DNA of 64,000 nt, from assembly GCF_014654365.1 (NCBI RefSeq), contig NZ_BNAY01000014.1, forward strand, positions 1 to 64,000, written 5' to 3'. Origin of the DNA: Amycolatopsis oliviviridis. Its GTDB lineage: Bacteria > Actinomycetota > Actinomycetes > Mycobacteriales > Pseudonocardiaceae. Position numbers and translations under genes: made by a program. A model generated the notes under the pieces. The model worked only from the letters and a program-made list of their open reading frames with translations, was not told the origin of the DNA and ran no database searches. How positions within the stretch are numbered: position 1 is the stretch's first letter; each line of letters starts with the position of its first letter. Shown here one piece after another: positions 60,096-64,000 of the stretch.

Positions 60096-60154
60096 AATGT
60101 CATGAAAGGGGCGTTCAGGACATTTTTCGTCCTGAACGCCCCTTTCATGACATT
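60096..60154. repeat. Palindromic repeat C
   Basis: Perfect 25-base arms (60096-60120 and 60130-60154) with loop CATTTTTCG. The left arm contains GTCATGAAAGGGGCGTTC. It lies about 65 bases past the 3' end of rnpB and could form its terminator. Confidence 0.75.
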
Positions 60155-60171
60155 CCCGCACACCAAGATCC

Positions 60172-60195
60172 ACGCCGACGCCGACGCCGACGCCG
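60172..60195. repeat. Hexanucleotide tandem repeat
   Basis: Four exact copies of ACGCCG in a row, just past the rnpB 3' end. The count could vary by slippage. Confidence 0.75.
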
Positions 60196-60223
60196 AGGCG
60201 AGCGCGACAAGAGAAGGAAGGTA

Positions 60224-60626
60224 CGGACGAGCCGGCGTGTAAGCCGGATCCTGTCCTCGCCTCGCCTTGCGGCTGAGCGAGTGGCGGCCATCCATCTAGG
60301 CCCACCGTCGCCGGCGGGCTCGAGCGGCCTACCCGCAGACTCGGGCGAGCAGCCCTCGGTCGCCTGCGCAGGAGCCTCGCGGCTCCCTCTTGGCCTTGCT
60401 CCGGGTGGGGTTTACCTAGCCGTCCTGGTCACCCAGGACGCTGGTGGTCTCTTACACCACCGTTTCACCCTTACCTCCATCCGCGAAGCGAACGGAGGCG
60501 GTCTGTTTTCTGTGGCACTGTCCCGCGGGTCGCCCCGGGTTGCCGTTAACAACCACCCTGCCCTGTGGAGTCCGGACTTTCCTCGAACCGGTCTCCCGGC
60601 TCGCGGCCGCCCCGCCGACTCGTCCG
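60224..60626 (-). ncRNA. rnpB: RNase P RNA, bacterial type A
   Basis: The RNA subunit of RNase P, which matures tRNA 5' ends. On the minus strand the conserved 5' core GAGGAAAGTCCGGACTCC is at 60567-60584, the ACAGAAAACAGACCGCC region is near 60495-60511, and GGATCCGGCTTACACGCCGG is near the 3' end. The P1 helix pairs CGGACGAGTCGGC at the 5' end with GCCGGCTCGTCCG at the 3' end, which fixes the ends to within a few bases and gives about 403 nucleotides. The gene follows the redox operon on the same strand after 10 bases, so it may be read through from there or have its own promoter inside the upstream gene. Confidence 0.93.
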
Positions 60627-60636
60627 TCGGCGAATC

Positions 60637-61206
60637 CTACTGCACGGGCGTCGGCAGGCAGTTCAGGTTGCGCTGCCCGTCGGGTTTGACCACGAACCAC
60701 AGGTGGTCGGTGCCCTGACCGGTCCATTCACCCGGCCGCGCGTTGGCGAACTTGTAGAGCGGCCACCCGGCCAGCGTCACCTGCCGGGCACCCTCGGGAC
60801 GCTTGATGGTGTCGACGATCCCCGGATCGATACCGGTCACCGAAGGCGTGCCGGTGGTCGTCACCGGGATCCACACGGCGGCGCAGTCCCCGAGGCACGC
60901 CGATCGGGCCTTGCGCGGGTCGTCGCGTTCGTACCGGAAGAGGACGGCGCCGGTCTCGTCGAGGACGGCCTGCCCCATTCGTGTCATATAGACGGCCGTT
61001 AGCCGCGTGCCGGCCGGGACCTCCGCCGGGGAGCTGGGACGCGAGGTACCGGGCGGCGGGACACGCGGGCTGGGGAGGCTCTCGGTGACCGGGGCCTTGG
61101 CCGTCAGCGCCACGGGCTCCCCGGGTTCACCCGCCTGCCACCACGTCGCGGCGCCCACGACGAGCGCCGCGAGGACGACGAGCATGGTCAACCGCGATCG
61201 GCGCAT
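60637..61206 (-). CDS. Membrane-anchored secreted-repeat protein (Lipoprotein_15-type)
   Basis: A 189-residue exported protein with one N-terminal helix (MLVVLAALVVGAATWW), a Pro/Ser linker and two copies of the secreted repeat seen in Lipoprotein_15-type proteins: one around DETGAVLFRYERDD and one around GWPLYKFANARPGEWTGQG, with a Cys pair in SACLGDCAAVW. There is no lipobox, so it should be held by its helix. The function of this repeat is unknown; members often sit beside redox genes. The start codon lies 80 bases inside the end of the FAD reductase gene. It is the last coding gene of the operon, just before rnpB. Confidence 0.8.
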   Translation of the reverse strand: MRRSRLTMLVVLAALVVGAATWWQAGEPGEPVALTAKAPVTESLPSPRVPPPGTSRPSSPAEVPAGTRLTAVYMTRMGQAVLDETGAVLFRYERDDPRKARSACLGDCAAVWIPVTTTGTPSVTGIDPGIVDTIKRPEGARQVTLAGWPLYKFANARPGEWTGQGTDHLWFVVKPDGQRNLNCLPTPVQ

Positions 61207-62410
61207 CAGGCGTCTCCGTTTCTCCCGGGTGGCTGACGGGGTTCTGCTCCGCGATCTCGTTGGTCCAGTGGAGGACGGCGGACGGGCTGTCGAGGCCGAC
61301 GACGCCGACGAGGCGTCCCTTGCGGACGAAGCCGGTGACGGGTCGTTCGCCACCGACGGGTGAGGCGAGCGCGACGGTGTCGGTGCCGAGCTTCGGGATG
61401 CCGCCCGCCTGGATGCGCATGCCGTGCTGTTCGGACCAGAACCGCGGCACCGGCGCGAACGGCCGCGCCGCCTGCGGACCGGCGAGGAGGTTCTCGGCCG
61501 CCGCCCGGCCCATCTCGACGGCGTTGAGCCAGTGCTCGACCCGTCTCGGGGTCTCGTCGAAGCGCTGGTTCGGCCACTGCGCGACATCGCCGGCGGCGAC
61601 GATGGTGCCCATCCCCAGCACGTGACAGGTGGGCGAGCAGACGACGCCGTCGTCGAGCGGCAGCCTGGACCCGCGCAGCCAGGAGATCGACGGCACGGTC
61701 CCGACCGCGACGACGACGCACGAGACGTCCAGGATCCAGCCGTCGGAAGACCGCAGCCGCAGCCCGTTCGCCGTGGTCTGCCAGCGGTCGATGGACGCGC
61801 CCAGCGCCAGCCGCACCCCTCGCGACCGGTGCAGCGCCGAAAGCTTCTGCCCGATGTGCTTGCCGACGACCTCGCCGAGCAGATGCGCAGACCGGCCGAT
61901 GACGGTGACCTCGCGCCCCGTCTCGCGCAGGCTCGCGGCGACCTCGCAGCCGATGAACCCGCTGCCCAGCACCGCGACCGGCCCGTGGTCGGCGGCGAGG
62001 TTGTCACGCAGCTCGGCTGCGTCGGCCAGGGTGCGGACGACGACCACGCGCGGATGCCCGTGCGGGATACCGGAAAGCCGCCGCGGCTCGACGCCGCAGG
62101 CGATGACGAGCCCGTCGTAGGGCAGTTCCTCCGCACCGGGCAGATGGACGATCTGGCGCCCCGGCTGCAGATGGGTCGCCGGGGTGTTGAACCGCCATTC
62201 GGCGTCGATCTCGTCCAGCCGGGCGAGCGTCATCTCCGCCGGGTTCGTGGCGCCGGTCAGCAGCTGCTTCGACAACGCGGGCCGGTGATACGGCAGATCC
62301 GGTTCGTTGCCGACGATCACCAGCTCGCCGTCGAACCGCAGTTCCCGCAGCCGTTCCGCGCAGCGCAGTCCCGCCAGTCCTCCGCCGACGACGACGATCC
62401 GTTCGCTCAT
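61127..62410 (-). CDS. NAD(P)/FAD-dependent ferredoxin reductase-like protein
   Basis: A 427-residue two-dinucleotide-binding flavoprotein of the ferredoxin/rubredoxin reductase type. FAD-binding GxGxxG is in VVVGGGLAGLRCAERL, and the NAD(P)H-binding motif in VAVLGSGFIGCEVAASLRE near residue 148. GTIVAAGDVAQWPNQRFDE is the conserved FAD-binding ATG/GD motif region. The C-terminal interface domain is followed by about 25 Arg-rich residues that read into the next gene. It should pass electrons from NAD(P)H to the ferredoxin domain encoded just upstream; the two genes overlap by 4 bases. Confidence 0.88.
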   Translation of the reverse strand: MSERIVVVGGGLAGLRCAERLRELRFDGELVIVGNEPDLPYHRPALSKQLLTGATNPAEMTLARLDEIDAEWRFNTPATHLQPGRQIVHLPGAEELPYDGLVIACGVEPRRLSGIPHGHPRVVVVRTLADAAELRDNLAADHGPVAVLGSGFIGCEVAASLRETGREVTVIGRSAHLLGEVVGKHIGQKLSALHRSRGVRLALGASIDRWQTTANGLRLRSSDGWILDVSCVVVAVGTVPSISWLRGSRLPLDDGVVCSPTCHVLGMGTIVAAGDVAQWPNQRFDETPRRVEHWLNAVEMGRAAAENLLAGPQAARPFAPVPRFWSEQHGMRIQAGGIPKLGTDTVALASPVGGERPVTGFVRKGRLVGVVGLDSPSAVLHWTNEIAEQNPVSHPGETETPDAPIAVDHARRPRGARRGRRDVVAGG

Positions 62411-63216
62411 TGTCCCGCCCCTTGCAGATGGATGGCTCGCATCGGACAGGCCCGGGCCGCGGCCTGGACCAACGGCAGCTGCTTGGCCCCCGGTTTCCGG
62501 AGATAGCGCAGCTGGCCGTCCCCCTGCAGCTGGAAGACCTGCGGCGCCTCGGCCTGGCAGATGGCGTAGCTGTGGCACTTCTTGTCGTCGACCGAGATCC
62601 GGACCGCTTTGATCCGGTCGGCGCCGCCGTCGAGCAGTCCCAGCCGGACCAGCGTCCGCGGCGGGAGCACCCGGAGCACGGTGAGCACGACGGCGGGGGT
62701 GAGCACGGTGATCCCGCCGAGCCAGACCGTCGCGAGGTTCCCGTTCGCGGCCGCGCCGAGCCAGGAGTGGATCGCCAGCAGGCCGACCGAGAAGTAGCCG
62801 AGCTGGTGGAACCGCTGCCGGCCAAGGCCCGCCACACCGCGGCGCGACGCCGCGGTGACGGAGACGGCGATGAACAGCTCCAGTCCGACGACGCCCGCCG
62901 CGTGCCGCGCGAACCCGCCACCGGCGAACGGGATCAGCAACGCGAGCACGCCGAACGAATCGTCGTCGAGGAAGAGATAGGACAGGCCGTGGACGACGCC
63001 GGTGGCGAGACTGAACACCGCGAGGACGGCGTGCCCGCCGCGCAGTGCCTCGTGGCCGGTGACGCGCCTGATCCAGCCGGTGGCGCTCAGCACTCCCCAC
63101 GCCAGGGTCAGGCACATCGTCAGGTAGGCGAAGCGGGCCGAAAGCGTCGCGATGTCCCGGACTCCGCTGTCGTGCGGGGACGGGGCCGGGATGACCGCGA
63201 GGAGTGAGGCGGTCAT
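62407..63216 (-). CDS. Haem-type membrane domain fused to a 3Fe-4S ferredoxin
   Basis: A 269-residue fusion. Residues about 25-190 have five or six membrane helices with histidines at helix ends (LRGGHAVLAVFSL, GVVHGLSYLFL, QRFHQLGYF, LLAIHSWLGAA), resembling the ferric reductase-like transmembrane domain that binds two b-type haems. The C-terminal 65 residues are a ferredoxin with KCHSYAICQAEAPQVF and ARACPMRAI; the Cys spacing (C-x5-C and a distant CP) fits a single 3Fe-4S cluster as in P450-associated ferredoxins. Together with the reductase gene it could move electrons from NAD(P)H into or across the membrane. It overlaps both neighbours by 4 bases. Confidence 0.82.
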   Translation of the reverse strand: MTASLLAVIPAPSPHDSGVRDIATLSARFAYLTMCLTLAWGVLSATGWIRRVTGHEALRGGHAVLAVFSLATGVVHGLSYLFLDDDSFGVLALLIPFAGGGFARHAAGVVGLELFIAVSVTAASRRGVAGLGRQRFHQLGYFSVGLLAIHSWLGAAANGNLATVWLGGITVLTPAVVLTVLRVLPPRTLVRLGLLDGGADRIKAVRISVDDKKCHSYAICQAEAPQVFQLQGDGQLRYLRKPGAKQLPLVQAAARACPMRAIHLQGAGQ

Positions 63217-63863
63217 GCGCGCCTGCCCGGTGCGCCGAGGACCCGCACGAGGCCGAAGGTCGCTCCCCCGGCGAGCGCCACCATGAGCACGCCGAACACG
63301 ATGTCCCCGCCGTCGAGTTCGTTGCCGCCGGCGGGAACGACCATCAACGACGTCGTCTCGGCGATGCCGGTGCTTTCGAGCAGGGTCATGTGCCGCATGA
63401 CGGTGTCGACGGCGGTCTGCGCGAACGACCGCATCGCGTCGTCACGGGTGGCGGCCCGCACCTGGGAAGCGAGACCGAAGAGGCTCCCGTGCGCGGCGCG
63501 GGCGCGGTTGACGTAGAGGCGGTCGAAGCCGTCGCGAGTGGCACCGGTGATCTCGCCTGCCCAGGACAGCTGTTCCTCGGTGGGCTCGCCGGGGAGTTCG
63601 ACGCGGGCCTTCGAAGCGAGTTCGCGGACCAGGGCGTCGAGGCGGTCGTGGTCGTCGGCGAGTTTGCGGCCGACCTCCCGCACCCGTTGCGCGCTCGCGC
63701 GTTGTTCGGCCTGACGCCCGGCCGGCCCTTCCCACAAACAGGCCTGCCGTACTCGCACGAGCAGTTCTCGATCATGGGAATCGATTTCCGCGAAGGCACG
63801 GTCTGGCGTTCCGAGCCCGATCACCAAGAAGGCGATTACGACGCCGAGCAGTCGATAGATCAT
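63213..63863 (-). CDS. Exported DUF4142-like helical protein
   Basis: A 216-residue exported protein from the ATG at 63863; the frame opens at 63908. Signal peptide MIYRLLGVVIAFLVIGLG ends at AFA near residue 26. The body is helical with DRELLVRVRQACLWEGPAGR, AQRVREVGRKLADDHDRLDA and THLMTLLES-type helices of the DUF4142 ferritin-like pattern, and a C-terminal membrane helix (IVFGVLMVALAGGATFGLV) anchors it. It heads the redox operon, overlapping the next gene by 4 bases (ATGA). A Crp-type palindrome lies 97 bases ahead of its start codon. Function unknown; a role beside an electron-transfer membrane protein is implied by context. Confidence 0.75.
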   Translation of the reverse strand: MIYRLLGVVIAFLVIGLGTPDRAFAEIDSHDRELLVRVRQACLWEGPAGRQAEQRASAQRVREVGRKLADDHDRLDALVRELASKARVELPGEPTEEQLSWAGEITGATRDGFDRLYVNRARAAHGSLFGLASQVRAATRDDAMRSFAQTAVDTVMRHMTLLESTGIAETTSLMVVPAGGNELDGGDIVFGVLMVALAGGATFGLVRVLGAPGRRA

Positions 63864-63959
63864 TTCACCCGTCCCCACGGCCGATACGCATCGAACAAAG
63901 AGCCTCACTGGGAGTACGGGAAACCGGAGCGGCCGGTTCGATCTCCACCGACAGGCGCA

Positions 63960-63977
63960 GTGTGATGTGCATCACAC
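63960..63977. promoter_or_regulatory. Crp/cAMP receptor-type binding site
   Basis: The sequence GTGTGATGTGCATCACAC has 8-base perfect arms with a 2-base centre and fits the actinobacterial Crp consensus TGTGA-N6-TCACA exactly. It lies 97 bases upstream of the redox operon start codon. A gene beyond the right edge could share it. Confidence 0.7.
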
Positions 63978-64000
63978 GACACATTTAGAACCGTTTATCG

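Noticed and set aside
60074..60305. Short open frames over repeat C and the rnpB 3' end
   Set aside because: They consist of translated palindrome and structural RNA sequence.

Overview
The window looks like a chromosome segment of a high-G+C filamentous actinomycete of the family Pseudonocardiaceae, most likely Amycolatopsis or a close relative. Reasons: strongly G+C-rich codon use; actinobacterial marker genes (glnA2-type glutamine synthetase, secA2, fused lysX, LGFP cell-wall repeats, LppX/LprAFG lipoprotein, SCO6745-type protein); a type A RNase P RNA; and many dispersed palindromic repeats with the core AGCAAAGGTCCC. The genus is inferred from memory of such repeats and gene content, not from a search.

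Layout. 1-383: leader and promoter of an rRNA operon that runs leftwards out of the window. 384-4716: minus-strand run MFS transporter, glnA2-like ligase, amidase. 4728-13371: lipoprotein, secreted tripeptidyl aminopeptidase, secA2, nadE, VOC protein, ogt, DinB protein. 13513-20211: lysX, panB, secreted beta-helix protein, proline iminopeptidase. 20212-30839: a low-G+C island, then a SUKH-3 immunity gene and a 3187-residue RHS polymorphic toxin with signal peptide, LamG insert, Hint autoprocessing domain and a C-terminal deaminase-like toxin. 31277-34258: secreted GSDH-PKD-LGFP protein.

34312-45852 is a polyamine/GABA module. A Pot-type ABC importer is in an operon with a gamma-aminobutyraldehyde dehydrogenase; next come a GntR/FCD regulator, a soluble Cache-domain protein, a PucR-type regulator and gabT-gabD. 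Together they could import a polyamine or GABA and carry it to succinate. 45909-49176: a metal-receptor-like protein coupled to an RNB ribonuclease, and a CooC-like ATPase. 49508-58512: an apparently orphan conjugation-type (type IV secretion-like) operon with VirB4 ATPase, VirB6-like and TcpC-like proteins, a two-domain peptidoglycan hydrolase, small membrane proteins and a proline-rich protein, but no visible relaxase, coupling protein or integrase.

58956-64000: an SCO6745-type protein, a cluster of four palindromes of different families, rnpB, and a four-gene redox operon (DUF4142-like protein, haem-type membrane domain fused to a 3Fe-4S ferredoxin, FAD reductase, secreted-repeat protein) with an exact Crp-type site upstream.

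Most antisense reading frames are G+C artefacts and were left out. No tRNA, CRISPR array or insertion sequence was seen.
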